In this document: positions 34,945-45,190 of the stretch, piece after piece
Layout of the letters: each line of letters opens with the position of its first letter
Numbering within the stretch: the stretch's first letter is position 1
DNA from: Methylotenera sp. L2L1
GTDB taxonomy: Bacteria; Pseudomonadota; Gammaproteobacteria; Burkholderiales; Methylophilaceae
Assembly: GCF_000744605.1 (NCBI RefSeq)
Contig: NZ_JQMG01000001.1
Coordinates: forward strand, 1,364,001-1,428,000
Length of the DNA stretch: 64,000 bases
Direction: 5' to 3'
Made by a program: the position numbers and the translations under genes
The notes under the pieces: model-generated
Seen by the model: the letters and a program-made list of their open reading frames with translations, nothing else
The model's database searches: none
What the model was told of the DNA's origin: nothing

Positions 34945-36636
34945 TTATTTTGTTTCAGTTTTCAGCATCTTTAGGCCAGCATTACCATTAGGGTCGCCAA
35001 TTAGTATTGGAGATTGTTTAAATGCTGAATTTACGATACTTTTTTTAATAACGAGATCATCAAAACTTAAACCTGCAACGTCAAACCAAGTATGAATGAA
35101 ATTTGAAAGACTATAGGGCATATTTAGGTTTATATTTAAATTCACATTTGAACTTTGCTGCCATGCTGGTGATGCCCACATTATTAAAGGTGTGGCATAC
35201 ATCGAAAGTGTAGGTTTTCCTTCATTTCGTCCAAGAAAGTCATGCGGTGGCGTGTCATATACATCCTCACCATGATCGGAGAGGTAAGCCATAAAACTTC
35301 GCTCTTGTTTAGCTTCCATCATTTTTTTAATAGAAGTGACAATATAATCGTTGTAAAAAACGGCGTTGTCGTATGAGTTAATGACATCTATTTTTTTCTG
35401 ATTAAGCTCTTTATTTAATCCTTCAGAAGAGTTGAATTTAGCAAAATCGTCTGGGTAGCGATATTTATATTTCATATGCGTACCTAAGAGATGTACAACA
35501 ATAAATTTCTTATGGGCACTATCATTTAGAGATTTTTGTAAAGGCTCTAAAACATTTTCATCGTATTGTCTTGAATTCTGTGCGCTTGAATTGTTCATAT
35601 AAAATTGAACATCCATTTGCTTAGAAAAGTTCGTCAACATCGTATTGCGCTTTGTTATAGTTTGCTGGTTGGTTATCCAAAACGTTTTATAGCCAGCTTG
35701 ATTCATAATGTTCATTAATGTTGGCTTAGTGAGATACAAGTCTGGATTTTCCTGGTCAGCAAAAGTGAGAATTTGCTCTAAAGACTCAATCGTCGATGGC
35801 CGAGACGAAAATGCGTTTTTAAATACTGATAGTTCATTTTTCATCGCATCTAACCTAGGTGTGGTTGGACGCTTATATCCATATAAACTCATATGTTGAC
35901 GGTTGGTAGACTCGCCAATTACCAATACCATCGTGCTATTAAGGTCTCCGTATTTATCCTTAAGATTTTTAACTGGAGGTAAGCTTTTATTCTTCTCAAG
36001 CATAGCCTCCATCGTCGCTAATTGTTCACGATAATGTAGATATCCGATAATTAACTGCCATGGTTGAGCAGGTTGTAAACTCTTTTCAATTTTATAAACT
36101 ACATCACTCCATTGTGCCTTTTTAATCACATAATTCTTTAAAACTGGTATACCAAACAAAAATATTAAAATGAATAGACTAATGAATAGCGCGCGGTTAA
36201 AAGGGATAAATGTTGGCTTAACTTGACGCCAAAGTAAAAAACTAACGATTGTATGAACAACAAATACTGGCAACATCCACCATTTGAAATACTGAGCGAT
36301 GAACTCATAAGATTCAGCTGGATTTGATTCAAAAATAATGAAAATTACACTTTGAGAGAATTCTTGTTGATAGATGCAAAAGTAGCCTAGACTAACTAAC
36401 GATGTAAACCAAAGAATAATACCAATTACACTTGATATTAATTTGGTCTTATTGGGAATCAGTAATGCTGGAATCACCCATAACAAGCTCATATAAATTG
36501 CCTGCCTTAGTCCAACAAAAATCGTTGAATCTGTCACTTGTAGCAGAATATGTGTAATGCCTGAAAAATAGAAAAAGAAAAAATAAAGAGTCAGGAATGC
36601 TTGCCAATTGGCATTTAGATGAATTTTTTTGATCAT
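34945..36636 (-). CDS. Phosphoethanolamine transferase (CptA/EptB-like, sulfatase fold)
   Basis: A 563-residue inner-membrane protein with five N-terminal membrane helices (about residues 10-170) and a periplasmic sulfatase-type domain. The catalytic threonine lies in VLVIGESTNRQHMSLYGY, and the metal-site motif is YLSDHGEDVYD. Family members move phosphoethanolamine from phosphatidylethanolamine to LPS core or lipid A. It is a more distant relative of the EptA next to it. The pair, together with the efflux operon and PmrAB-like system, suggests envelope charge modification. Confidence 0.88.
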   Translation of the reverse strand: MIKKIHLNANWQAFLTLYFFFFYFSGITHILLQVTDSTIFVGLRQAIYMSLLWVIPALLIPNKTKLISSVIGIILWFTSLVSLGYFCIYQQEFSQSVIFIIFESNPAESYEFIAQYFKWWMLPVFVVHTIVSFLLWRQVKPTFIPFNRALFISLFILIFLFGIPVLKNYVIKKAQWSDVVYKIEKSLQPAQPWQLIIGYLHYREQLATMEAMLEKNKSLPPVKNLKDKYGDLNSTMVLVIGESTNRQHMSLYGYKRPTTPRLDAMKNELSVFKNAFSSRPSTIESLEQILTFADQENPDLYLTKPTLMNIMNQAGYKTFWITNQQTITKRNTMLTNFSKQMDVQFYMNNSSAQNSRQYDENVLEPLQKSLNDSAHKKFIVVHLLGTHMKYKYRYPDDFAKFNSSEGLNKELNQKKIDVINSYDNAVFYNDYIVTSIKKMMEAKQERSFMAYLSDHGEDVYDTPPHDFLGRNEGKPTLSMYATPLIMWASPAWQQSSNVNLNINLNMPYSLSNFIHTWFDVAGLSFDDLVIKKSIVNSAFKQSPILIGDPNGNAGLKMLKTETK

Positions 36637-36782
36637 TATTATGTTTGGGACTACTTTAGTATTGTTATAAAAATTTAGGCTTTTGCGTTGTCAAATCTTC
36701 TTTAAATTCCCACATGCCTTTAAAGATACAAATATTTGAATTAATAGTGTTGGTAGCGGAGTTTTGTCGTCATTAATCTTTA

Positions 36783-38519
36783 CTAATTTAACTTCTCATT
36801 AGAATTTAAATCGGACAATGCATAGGTTTGTAAATTTTTGTTTCTAGCAAGAATGCCGCTCTTACTCTCGCAGATCTTGGAGTCGAGTTCAAAGCCTACA
36901 AGCAAAGTACAAAACAAATCGTCATGACTAAGTGCGATATCTTTGTAGGGTCTAATCTCATTTAAGTTGTAGTCAAAATTCTTGCCGGCCCATGCGATGA
37001 CAGGTACATGTTTTTGCTCTCTTGGAGCGATCATATAAGGTGCCGCATGAAGATAAACACCATGCTCACCTAAAGACTCTCCATGGTCAGCCACATATAA
37101 CATTGCCACTTCATAATTCTCGTCATATTTCTTTAGAAAATTAATGACTTCAGATAAGAAGTAATCTGTATATAGGATGGCATTGTCATACGCATTATCG
37201 ATTTCTATTTGAGAACAATCTCTTAATTCTCCGGTTTGACAAGCAGGTTTAAAACGTTCAAATTCTTTTGGATATCTACGATAATACTCAGGACCATGAT
37301 TGCCCATTTGGTGCAACACAATCATCATATCTTTGCCTTTATTTTTTTCGATATAGGCATCTAATCCTTTTAGCATTCCTACATCCCTGCATTCGCCTTT
37401 GCAAACGGTATTGCGTGTGGGTGATTTAAAGTCTTCGTATTTGATTCGTGTTGCCACGCCTTTTGAGTCTGAATTATTGTCTCTCCATAAAATTTCAATG
37501 CCATTTTTTTGTAAAACATCGAGTGCATTCTCTTGCTCTAGTGCTTTTTCTTTATCATATTTTTCACGACCCAATGATGAAAACATACATGGCACAGAAA
37601 CATTAGTTGACGTGCCACATGAAGTAACGTTAGTAAAACTAACGATATCTTGTTTAGACAACTCAGGGTTAGTTTCACGCTGATAGCCGTTTAATGAAAA
37701 CCTATCTGCACGAGCCGTTTCACCTACTACCATAATGATTAATTCATTTTTACTGGTAGATGGATCTAATAAAACAGCATCTGCAGCCGTCTTAGATAAT
37801 ATTGATTGATGGGCAGTAATGTTAGATTGCTGGTTAATGTATTTAATGGCCGAATATACTGAATAGGTAGGGTTTGAATAAAACCTTACGATTCTGTGCT
37901 CACGGATGAATGATGTGTAATCTGGTGTAAACGGTATCACTAGTAACACAAGTGCCAACAGTAATAACAATAATGAGCGTAACCTAGATTTTAATTCGAT
38001 TTTAAGACTGCGAGGTTCCGGGCAATATTTGAGTATTAACCAAGCGGGAATAACACCAAAAAAGAATGTTCTCAATATTAAGGTGGAGGTGATTAAACTT
38101 GAAAACTCGCTTTTGTTTGTTTGTACGACATTGTCAATCATGACGGTATCAATAATGACACCTAAATGATCCATGTAATAGGCAGATTGAGATGTAATTA
38201 ACAGAAAGCCAGCAAGAATCCAGCGTGTCCACTTACCATGACTGATTACTAAGAAAAAAATTGCTGTCAATGACGTGAAAAACAAGGCAAGGGAAATGAG
38301 AAATGGCAAGTTTCCGAAAGTGAGTGGATAGATATTTAAAATGCCATGGAACAGTGAAAAATTTCCTGTCACCATTATCAAAATGACAACTAAAAATATA
38401 GCAGCGGTCTGGGAGTTAACCATATCCCTTCTATTTGCTAGGCTTCCATATTTATTTAATAACTTAGATTGCATGTTTCCTCTAAAGCCTTTTATGAACA
38501 TCTTTAACACCAAAAGCAA
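36783..38519 (-). CDS. eptA: Lipid A phosphoethanolamine transferase
   Basis: A 578-residue EptA/MCR family protein. It has membrane helices in about residues 35-190 and a periplasmic zinc domain with the nucleophile threonine in VVGETARADRFSLNGY, CGTSTNVSVPCMFS, QMGNHGPEYY and YVADHGESLGE. Cysteines that form the family's disulfides (TVCKGECRD) are present. It adds phosphoethanolamine to lipid A phosphates, lowering negative surface charge and raising resistance to cationic peptides. EptA is a classic target of PmrA, and a PmrA-like regulator is encoded at 44525. The ATG may be a few residues downstream of the first codon. Confidence 0.93.
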   Translation of the reverse strand: MLLVLKMFIKGFRGNMQSKLLNKYGSLANRRDMVNSQTAAIFLVVILIMVTGNFSLFHGILNIYPLTFGNLPFLISLALFFTSLTAIFFLVISHGKWTRWILAGFLLITSQSAYYMDHLGVIIDTVMIDNVVQTNKSEFSSLITSTLILRTFFFGVIPAWLILKYCPEPRSLKIELKSRLRSLLLLLLALVLLVIPFTPDYTSFIREHRIVRFYSNPTYSVYSAIKYINQQSNITAHQSILSKTAADAVLLDPSTSKNELIIMVVGETARADRFSLNGYQRETNPELSKQDIVSFTNVTSCGTSTNVSVPCMFSSLGREKYDKEKALEQENALDVLQKNGIEILWRDNNSDSKGVATRIKYEDFKSPTRNTVCKGECRDVGMLKGLDAYIEKNKGKDMMIVLHQMGNHGPEYYRRYPKEFERFKPACQTGELRDCSQIEIDNAYDNAILYTDYFLSEVINFLKKYDENYEVAMLYVADHGESLGEHGVYLHAAPYMIAPREQKHVPVIAWAGKNFDYNLNEIRPYKDIALSHDDLFCTLLVGFELDSKICESKSGILARNKNLQTYALSDLNSNEKLN

Positions 38520-38656
38520 CTTACATGCCTACTATCTATCTACATGATTTTAATAATTAAAATATTTTATTTAGCATTAGTACTGCAATATTTGCAGGGA
38601 TGTAAATTATTACTAGTTTTAAATCATGCAAATTTTGCAGTTTTAATTCACAAAAT

Positions 38657-41600
38657 TCAGGTTTTGATTTTTCCAAACTTTAAGAAAATACTCGGTAATA
38701 AAATAAGGTTAAGTAATGTTGAAGTAAGCAATCCAGTCACCACCACCACTGCTAACGGATATTCAATTTCATAGCCAGAAATCGGCCCTTTAAAAATGAT
38801 AGGAAGTAAAGCAAGCGAGGTGGCAAGTGCCGTCATTAGTATTGGAACTAAACGCTCTTGTGAGCCACGCTTAACAACGTCCAATCCAAACTGATAGCCC
38901 TCACTTGCAATTAAGTGCCTGTAGTGGCTAATTAACAAAATACCGTTTCTGGATGCAATGCCTAATACAGCAATAAATCCGACCATAGAGCCAAGAGAAA
39001 TAATTCCGCCAGATAAAAACACCCCAATAACACCACCCATGAGTGCAAACGGTAATGACGCCAAAAAGATAAGCGTATGTTGATGAGATTTGAAATCTAT
39101 ATACACTATCAAGATAATTGCAAATATCATCAATAATGTGAGGCCAAGCAGTTTCTGAGTGGCTGCTTTCTGGGCACTATACTCACCTAAAAACTGTGGG
39201 TAATACCCAGCAGGTAAAGTCATTGCAGATACTTTGCTTTCGACTTCCGATGCCACAGATCCTAAGTCACGATTTTTGGCATTTGCAACAATATCGATTC
39301 GTCTTGATACTGCCTCGCGTTTTATCTCATTAGGCATACCAATAAAGTAAACATCTGCTACATCCTTTATTCTCAGCTGTGGCCCAAATGCCGAATCTAT
39401 TGGTAACTCTTGTATTGCACGTAAGTCTGATTTACTTTCAGGAGCACCGATGACCACTACATCTACTTTTTGCTGTGCTTCATATACTTCACCAACCTTT
39501 GTACCTTTCAGTACCATGCTTGTCACTTTACGAATGTCATTGGTGTTGATGCCGTAATGTTTTGCAGCGTCTTTTTTTAGGCGAATCTCAATTTGAGGGA
39601 TTAGTACTTGTGGCTCTACTTTTAAATCCGCAATACCATCCACAGTTTGCATGGTTTGTTTAATGAGTTCTGCATGCTCGCGCAACACAGCTAAATCTGG
39701 ACCAAATAAACGCACTACTATGCTAGAGCTTGTGCCAGAGAGTACCTCTTTGCTACGTTCTTTTAAGTAGGTTTGCACATCGGTAAAAATACCTGAGTAG
39801 CCATGCATGGTTTTTTGAATGGCAGAGACTGTTTCTTCGTAATTTATATCAGGATCTATGCTCACCCATAGCTCAGTAAAATTAGGCCCAACTACCTCAT
39901 CAGCCACTTCTGCACGACCGATATGTGCTCCAAAGTTTCTTACCCCTGGAATCGCTAGTAAGTCATGACTTGCCAACATACTGATTTTTTTCATTTGTTG
40001 AATTGATGCACCTGGACGCTCAAGAAAGTGCATCAAAAAATCCGTCTCTTTAAATTCTGGTAAAAATTCTGAACCTAAATAAAATGAGCCTACACCTGTC
40101 GCAGTAAATGCAATCGCCGCTGCTACAAAAATCTTTTTGGGTCTAGCTAAAATGGTGTCTAGTAACCTAGAGTATTTACTCTGTAACCAGTTGACGATAG
40201 CAATATCGTCTTCTTCATGTTCTACATCTAACAACATAAAAGATATCGCAGGTGTTACAACAAGTGCAACAATCAAAGAAGCCAAGATGGCTAACAAATA
40301 AGCCATGGCTAGAGGTTGAAAGAAAGCACCTGCAATACCGTCTAAAAAGAATACTGGCAGGAAAACCACCATCACAATCATGGTGGCATAGACCACTGCA
40401 CTCCGGACTTCTAACGACGCATTTACGATGACGTTAAGTTTCGATTTTGGAACGTCTAATAGTTGGTTTAATTTCAATCGCCGTATGATGTTTTCTACAT
40501 CAATAATTGCATCATCCACGACTTCGCCCAATGCGATCACTAGACCCGCAATAACCATGGTATTCATACCGACATTAAGTGCAGTAAGCACTAATACAGC
40601 GCTAAGTAATGAAAGAGGAATCGCACATATACTAATCAATGCTGCACGTTTGTTGCGCAAAAATACCATGAGAATGAGCGCAACCAAAAGCGCACCAAGC
40701 ACTAATGCATTTTGCAAGTTATCAATCGCACGCTCAATAAATGTGGCTGGCCTAAATATGGTGGAATCAATCTCTAACTCTTTAATCGCAGGTTTGAGTT
40801 CTGCAAGGGCTGCCTCAACACTCTTAGTGACCTGAATCGTATTAGCGTTGGGGTGCTTTTCTACAATCAGTAACAAACCATCTCCGTGGTTGATGACAGC
40901 ATCACCAATGGCCGGCGGTTCTCCAATCTCAATATCCGCAATATCTCCTAAACGAATAGGTGCTCCGTTTTTAAAGTCCACAACTGTATTTGCTAACTCT
41001 TCAGGCTTGGTAGTTAAGTTTTTATAACGTACAGCAATCCGTTGATTGGGTGAATCAACAAATCCACCAGACTCAATACTTGCTGCATCGCTAGAAGCTA
41101 GCATGACTTGTTGTAGGGTGATGCCAGAAGCACGTAACCGATCTGGGTCTATCACAATCTGTAACTGCTTATCGCGTTGTCCCCAAACCGCAACGTTTGC
41201 CACCCCAGGTATAGACATTAGGCGTGGACGTATTGTCCACATGGTCAATGTGCTGATATCCATTTGGGAGAGTGTTTTGGAAGAAACACCAACTTTAAGT
41301 ACACGTGATAACGATGACAATGGAGGCATCATCACTGGAGGCTTAGCGACAACTGGCAAGCGGCCAGCCACTAAACCTAGGCGCTCTTGCACATACTGCC
41401 TTGCTTGAAAAAGATCAGTTACTTCCTCAAACAACAGAACAACTGAAGATAACCCTAACACTGACTTTGAACGTAAGGTTTTAAGTTGAGGTGTACCATT
41501 AAGCGCCTGCTCAAGAGGCATGCTAATCAGGTGCTCAGTCTCCTCTGTAGAAAGTCCTGGTGCTTCTGTTTGGATTTCAACCTTAATAGGTGCAAATTCA

Positions 41601-41719
41601 GGAAATACATCCAGGGGCGCCTGCTTGATGGTATTGAAACCAAATAATATGAGCGTAAACGAGATGATCATGACGACCATGCGGCCTTTTACAGCAGAAT
41701 AAATGATTTTTTTTAACAT
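38657..41719 (-). CDS. CusA/CzcA-family RND efflux pump
   Basis: A 1020-residue inner-membrane RND transporter of the heavy-metal branch. The start [20 protein letters not shown] and [20 protein letters not shown], the [20 protein letters not shown] region and the final [20 protein letters not shown] are typical. The conserved D and E residues of the proton relay are in [17 protein letters not shown]. It is the third gene of an OMF-MFP-RND operon transcribed away from a two-component system. The metal-specific Met or His clusters of CusA or CzcA are not obvious, so the substrate is open. Confidence 0.92.
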   Translation of the reverse strand: MLKKIIYSAVKGRMVVMIISFTLILFGFNTIKQAPLDVFPEFAPIKVEIQTEAPGLSTEETEHLISMPLEQALNGTPQLKTLRSKSVLGLSSVVLLFEEVTDLFQARQYVQERLGLVAGRLPVVAKPPVMMPPLSSLSRVLKVGVSSKTLSQMDISTLTMWTIRPRLMSIPGVANVAVWGQRDKQLQIVIDPDRLRASGITLQQVMLASSDAASIESGGFVDSPNQRIAVRYKNLTTKPEELANTVVDFKNGAPIRLGDIADIEIGEPPAIGDAVINHGDGLLLIVEKHPNANTIQVTKSVEAALAELKPAIKELEIDSTIFRPATFIERAIDNLQNALVLGALLVALILMVFLRNKRAALISICAIPLSLLSAVLVLTALNVGMNTMVIAGLVIALGEVVDDAIIDVENIIRRLKLNQLLDVPKSKLNVIVNASLEVRSAVVYATMIVMVVFLPVFFLDGIAGAFFQPLAMAYLLAILASLIVALVVTPAISFMLLDVEHEEDDIAIVNWLQSKYSRLLDTILARPKKIFVAAAIAFTATGVGSFYLGSEFLPEFKETDFLMHFLERPGASIQQMKKISMLASHDLLAIPGVRNFGAHIGRAEVADEVVGPNFTELWVSIDPDINYEETVSAIQKTMHGYSGIFTDVQTYLKERSKEVLSGTSSSIVVRLFGPDLAVLREHAELIKQTMQTVDGIADLKVEPQVLIPQIEIRLKKDAAKHYGINTNDIRKVTSMVLKGTKVGEVYEAQQKVDVVVIGAPESKSDLRAIQELPIDSAFGPQLRIKDVADVYFIGMPNEIKREAVSRRIDIVANAKNRDLGSVASEVESKVSAMTLPAGYYPQFLGEYSAQKAATQKLLGLTLLMIFAIILIVYIDFKSHQHTLIFLASLPFALMGGVIGVFLSGGIISLGSMVGFIAVLGIASRNGILLISHYRHLIASEGYQFGLDVVKRGSQERLVPILMTALATSLALLPIIFKGPISGYEIEYPLAVVVVTGLLTSTLLNLILLPSIFLKFGKIKT

Positions 41720-41736
41720 ATAGTGACCTATGTGGT

Positions 41737-43011
41737 TTAGTGAGCGAAGCCAGTTTCAACGCCGAATAGCTCTAATGCGCCATTCACTACAACCATTGAA
41801 CCTTCAGGAGGCCCTTCACTAATAATTGCTTGATGACCACTTACATAATCTAAAAATATTCTTTTACGCTCATATGTATATTTAGACTTATGTGTGTAAA
41901 CCCAACTTCCTCCATAAATATCAAATACAACTGCTGACCATGGAAGTGTTAAAGCATGAGTGGATTGGTTCAGTGTATTAAGCGTGACACTTACACGCTG
42001 CATAGGACGTAACGCTAAGTGGTCATTTTGTATGGCGTAATAGAGATGCGTGGTGCTCGTAAGTGGATCGGCTGTAGGCGGCGCATTAATGGGTTTTGCC
42101 ACAAGACTGGAAATGCTGGGACTGGTTGAAGATGGCTGGATTTTGGCATCAGCCTGTTGATCTATGCTGTCTAAATCACCCGTTGGAATTGGCACGCGCA
42201 CCCATAATGAATTGAGCGCTGAAATCTCCATAATGGGGTTACCAGCAGACACCAGTTGATCGCTCACTGCAAATATATTACTGACGATGCCTGCTTGAGG
42301 TGATTTGATCTCAATTGGTTTAACCGTACCTAGATTGACAATTTGATATAGCGCATTTCTTTTGACATGTGCCGCTTCTAAGTTCCTAAGTGCAATTTCA
42401 TGTGCCGCATTGGCTTCATCGACACTACGTTGACTTCCAACTAAGTCTTGTAACAATTTCTTTGCACGATTTAGCGCGATTTCTGTTGCATTCACTTGCG
42501 ACTTTGCAACTTTTACAAAGCTTTCAGCATCAGCAAGTGCACTCACCAAATTAGCACGCGCATCTGCGCTAATTATCGGTTGAATACGATAGAGTAATTG
42601 TCCCGATTGTATTTGCGCACCTGGTTTTAAGGGTGTTTTATCAACAGACATTAACTTACCAGAGATAGGTGCTGAAACGCTTACTATGCTGCCAGGAGGC
42701 GCCACAATTTCGCTGCCATATGTTTTATTTGCAACTAGTTGTTCACGCTTTATCATTGCTGTTTCTATGCCAAGTTTGCGATATGCATCATCGTTGAGAT
42801 AGACAGTATTTAATGAACTCTCTGGTACAACAGTCTGTGCAGGTTGATGTTGCGCTTTAACCTCTTTACTAGGGCCTTCTATGAACATGATAGAACCTAA
42901 TAAAATAGTGATTGAGACTAAAGCTATCGCAATCCACATTTTTTTCTGTGTCATGGTCAACATCAATAGAAATTGTTTTACATTCAGCATGTTCATTTGT
43001 CTTTTATCCAT
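41737..43011 (-). CDS. Periplasmic adaptor (membrane fusion) subunit of RND efflux system
   Basis: 424 residues. An N-terminal anchor helix (IAIALVSITILLGSIMFI) is followed by a barrel-sandwich segment (IVSVSAPISGKLMSVDKTPL), a helical hairpin of about 80 residues, and a second lipoyl half (IEIKSPQAGIVSNIFAVSDQ). It links the RND pump to the outer-membrane channel. Its start codon overlaps the stop of the OMF gene by one base, and 17 bp separate it from the pump gene, so the three are translationally linked. Confidence 0.9.
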   Translation of the reverse strand: MDKRQMNMLNVKQFLLMLTMTQKKMWIAIALVSITILLGSIMFIEGPSKEVKAQHQPAQTVVPESSLNTVYLNDDAYRKLGIETAMIKREQLVANKTYGSEIVAPPGSIVSVSAPISGKLMSVDKTPLKPGAQIQSGQLLYRIQPIISADARANLVSALADAESFVKVAKSQVNATEIALNRAKKLLQDLVGSQRSVDEANAAHEIALRNLEAAHVKRNALYQIVNLGTVKPIEIKSPQAGIVSNIFAVSDQLVSAGNPIMEISALNSLWVRVPIPTGDLDSIDQQADAKIQPSSTSPSISSLVAKPINAPPTADPLTSTTHLYYAIQNDHLALRPMQRVSVTLNTLNQSTHALTLPWSAVVFDIYGGSWVYTHKSKYTYERKRIFLDYVSGHQAIISEGPPEGSMVVVNGALELFGVETGFAH

Positions 43012-44354
43012 TATTTAGCAACAGTTATATTGCTGCTGTTTCGCATTAATTCCGCATACTTAGCAATGAGGTCTGCCTTTAGTTTTACTTTTCTCATTTG
43101 TGTATCTATAAATTGACGATTTGCCTCAAGCGTTTGCAAGTAAGCAATATCTCCTTTTTGATAAGCCTGCTCTGTGAGTTGAATCATTTGCTTCATGGAA
43201 GGTATGAGTGAGTCTTGCAAGACATTCCAGTCATGGCAAGATTGTCGATATTGAAGATGAGCGGTTCTTATTTCTAAAACAGCTTGTTGCTTCAGTGACT
43301 CTAGATTCAATTCTGCTTTTTCCAGATCGGCTTCTGCTCTGCTGATAGCGCCTTGATTCTGATTAACAATAGGAATTGTGGAGCGGATTGCTGGGCCTAG
43401 CGTGTGTCCAGTCACCTGACCACTAGTGGCATCGGCAGTACCAGTAAACCTCAACCAACTAAGCTTTGATAATTTAGCCTTCTCTTTTGTAGCATTGATT
43501 GAATATTGCGCAGCCAGAACATCTGGGCGATGAGTTAAAGATTGTGCGAGTAAGCTGTCAACATCATTTATATGGCAAGCAGGGGTAAGATTAGGTGACA
43601 ACACTACATATGGATATTTTTGTCCAATACCCAGCAAATAGAGAAGACCTTGCATCTTAATGTTTACATCATATTGCGCAAGTTCCAAGTCACGTTTTGC
43701 AATAGCCGCATCATTTTGGGCAAGTAAAATATCTTTACCATTGATATCGCCAGCTTCAAGACGCTTCCGTGATAGTGTGTAAATAGTATTGCGTAAATGG
43801 TAGGATACTTCCGTTACCTTCAATTGCTCTTGTGCTAACACTGCTTGTGCATAAGCAATCCGTACATCTTTAATAAGATTGAGCCCCGACTGTGTTAGGC
43901 GATAGGCTACAGCATCGGCTTCATGCTTCATTGTGCGTAATCTAATTGGCCTTAACCAAAGCGCCTCGATTGGTAGATCAATCGCATAACGGTAAGGTTT
44001 ATTTGCTACACCAAATGCAAAGAGTAACTCAGGGTTTGGAAGTAAGCCTGCATTTACTAAATCAGCCTTTGCAAGCTTTAGGTCAATTAGCAAAGACTTA
44101 AATGCTGCATTATTATTTAGTGCATATATTACTGCTTCTGATTCACTCAGTATCGTGCTCTCTTTTAGCTTAATTTCTATCTGCTGAACAACATCAGCTT
44201 TGTTACTAGATAGTTGCTGATCATAAGCAACCACATTTTGAATGATACTTGCTCTATCTGCCGTATCGGGTATAGATTGACAACCACTACTGAACATAAG
44301 AATGGATAGAATAATCAAGTAGCAATAGATTTTATTTATCAAGCCTGAAGGCAT
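43011..44354 (-). CDS. TolC-family outer-membrane efflux lipoprotein
   Basis: 447 residues. A lipoprotein-like signal (YLIILSILMFSSGCQS) places it in the outer membrane. Two repeats of long helices (SESEAVIYALNNNAAFKSLL and DSLLAQSLTHRPDVLAAQYS) are typical of TolC/NodT channels. It is the first gene of the OMF-MFP-RND operon, 170 bp from the divergent response-regulator gene; the gap holds PmrA-like boxes. Confidence 0.9.
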   Translation of the reverse strand: MPSGLINKIYCYLIILSILMFSSGCQSIPDTADRASIIQNVVAYDQQLSSNKADVVQQIEIKLKESTILSESEAVIYALNNNAAFKSLLIDLKLAKADLVNAGLLPNPELLFAFGVANKPYRYAIDLPIEALWLRPIRLRTMKHEADAVAYRLTQSGLNLIKDVRIAYAQAVLAQEQLKVTEVSYHLRNTIYTLSRKRLEAGDINGKDILLAQNDAAIAKRDLELAQYDVNIKMQGLLYLLGIGQKYPYVVLSPNLTPACHINDVDSLLAQSLTHRPDVLAAQYSINATKEKAKLSKLSWLRFTGTADATSGQVTGHTLGPAIRSTIPIVNQNQGAISRAEADLEKAELNLESLKQQAVLEIRTAHLQYRQSCHDWNVLQDSLIPSMKQMIQLTEQAYQKGDIAYLQTLEANRQFIDTQMRKVKLKADLIAKYAELMRNSSNITVAK

Positions 44355-44402
44355 AATTAGTCACATACTGAAGAAAAGTTGTGAGTACTGTAATGACTTA
44401 AA

Positions 44403-44451
44403 CTTAATGGAAACTTAACAGTTGAATCCAATCTTTTAAGTTTCCATTAAG
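44403..44451. promoter_or_regulatory. Two mirrored PmrA/QseB-type boxes between efflux operon and two-component genes
   Basis: CTTAATGGAAACTTAA (44403-44418) and its exact reverse complement TTAAGTTTCCATTAAG (44436-44451) lie 17 bp apart. Each contains the CTTAAT-N5-CTTAA half-site pair typical of PmrA boxes. One box faces each divergent promoter, suggesting that the response regulator activates both the efflux operon and its own operon. Confidence 0.72.
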
Positions 44452-44524
44452 AAATACGTGGCAACATGAATTCATGTAATTGGAGGCTAAGTAGCTTTTG
44501 CCAATTAGAATTAAGGAATAGATT

Positions 44525-45190
44525 GTGCGGATATTACTAATTGAAGATGATGAAATGATTGGCCAAAGCCTTCAAAAGGCCTTGAAGAGCCATGCCGTAA
44601 ACTGGGTAAAAGAAACTTTTGCTGGTGAGCACACTTTAAACCTTGAGACATATGACTTGATTTTGTTAGATCTTGGCCTACCCAAGCGATCAGGACTTGA
44701 ATACTTGATTCAATTACGTGAGAAAGGTATGTCAACACCTGTGTTAATTATTACTGCACGCGATAGCATTGAAGACCGTGTGAAAGGTCTAGATTGCGGT
44801 GCAGATGATTATCTGCTTAAGCCATTTGCTATAGAGGAGTTGGAGGCAAGGATTCGTGTGCTAACTAGACGAAAGCAGGATCGCACTGACCCTATCATTA
44901 GTTACGGTGATGCAAGTTTAAACCCAGCCACTTTTACATTGAGTTATCAAGGTAAAACTGAAAGGCTGTCAGTCAAAGCATTTAATATTATGCAAACGCT
45001 ACTAGAAAACCCTGGTGTGATTTACTCCAGAGGTCAATTAGAGGAGAAAATATATGGTTGGAATGAAGAAGTTGAAAGCAACGCTGTAGAAGTTCACATT
45101 CATACCATCAGGCGAAAGTTTGGTGCGAACATTATTCTCAACGTGAGAGGTGTTGGTTATACCTTTCCGAAAGCGAGAGCCAATATATGA
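44525..45190 (+). CDS. PmrA/QseB-like OmpR-family response regulator
   Basis: 221 residues. The receiver domain has the acidic pair E7/D8/D9, the phosphorylation site D49 in LILLDLGLP and the lysine in LLKPF. The C-terminal winged helix carries the usual RRKFGANIILNVRGVGYTF. The start is a GTG at 44525 with AAGGA 8 bases before it. It overlaps the histidine kinase gene by 4 bases. PmrA-type boxes in the upstream gap, and the nearby eptA and efflux genes, make it the likely local activator. Confidence 0.92.
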   Translation: MRILLIEDDEMIGQSLQKALKSHAVNWVKETFAGEHTLNLETYDLILLDLGLPKRSGLEYLIQLREKGMSTPVLIITARDSIEDRVKGLDCGADDYLLKPFAIEELEARIRVLTRRKQDRTDPIISYGDASLNPATFTLSYQGKTERLSVKAFNIMQTLLENPGVIYSRGQLEEKIYGWNEEVESNAVEVHIHTIRRKFGANIILNVRGVGYTFPKARANI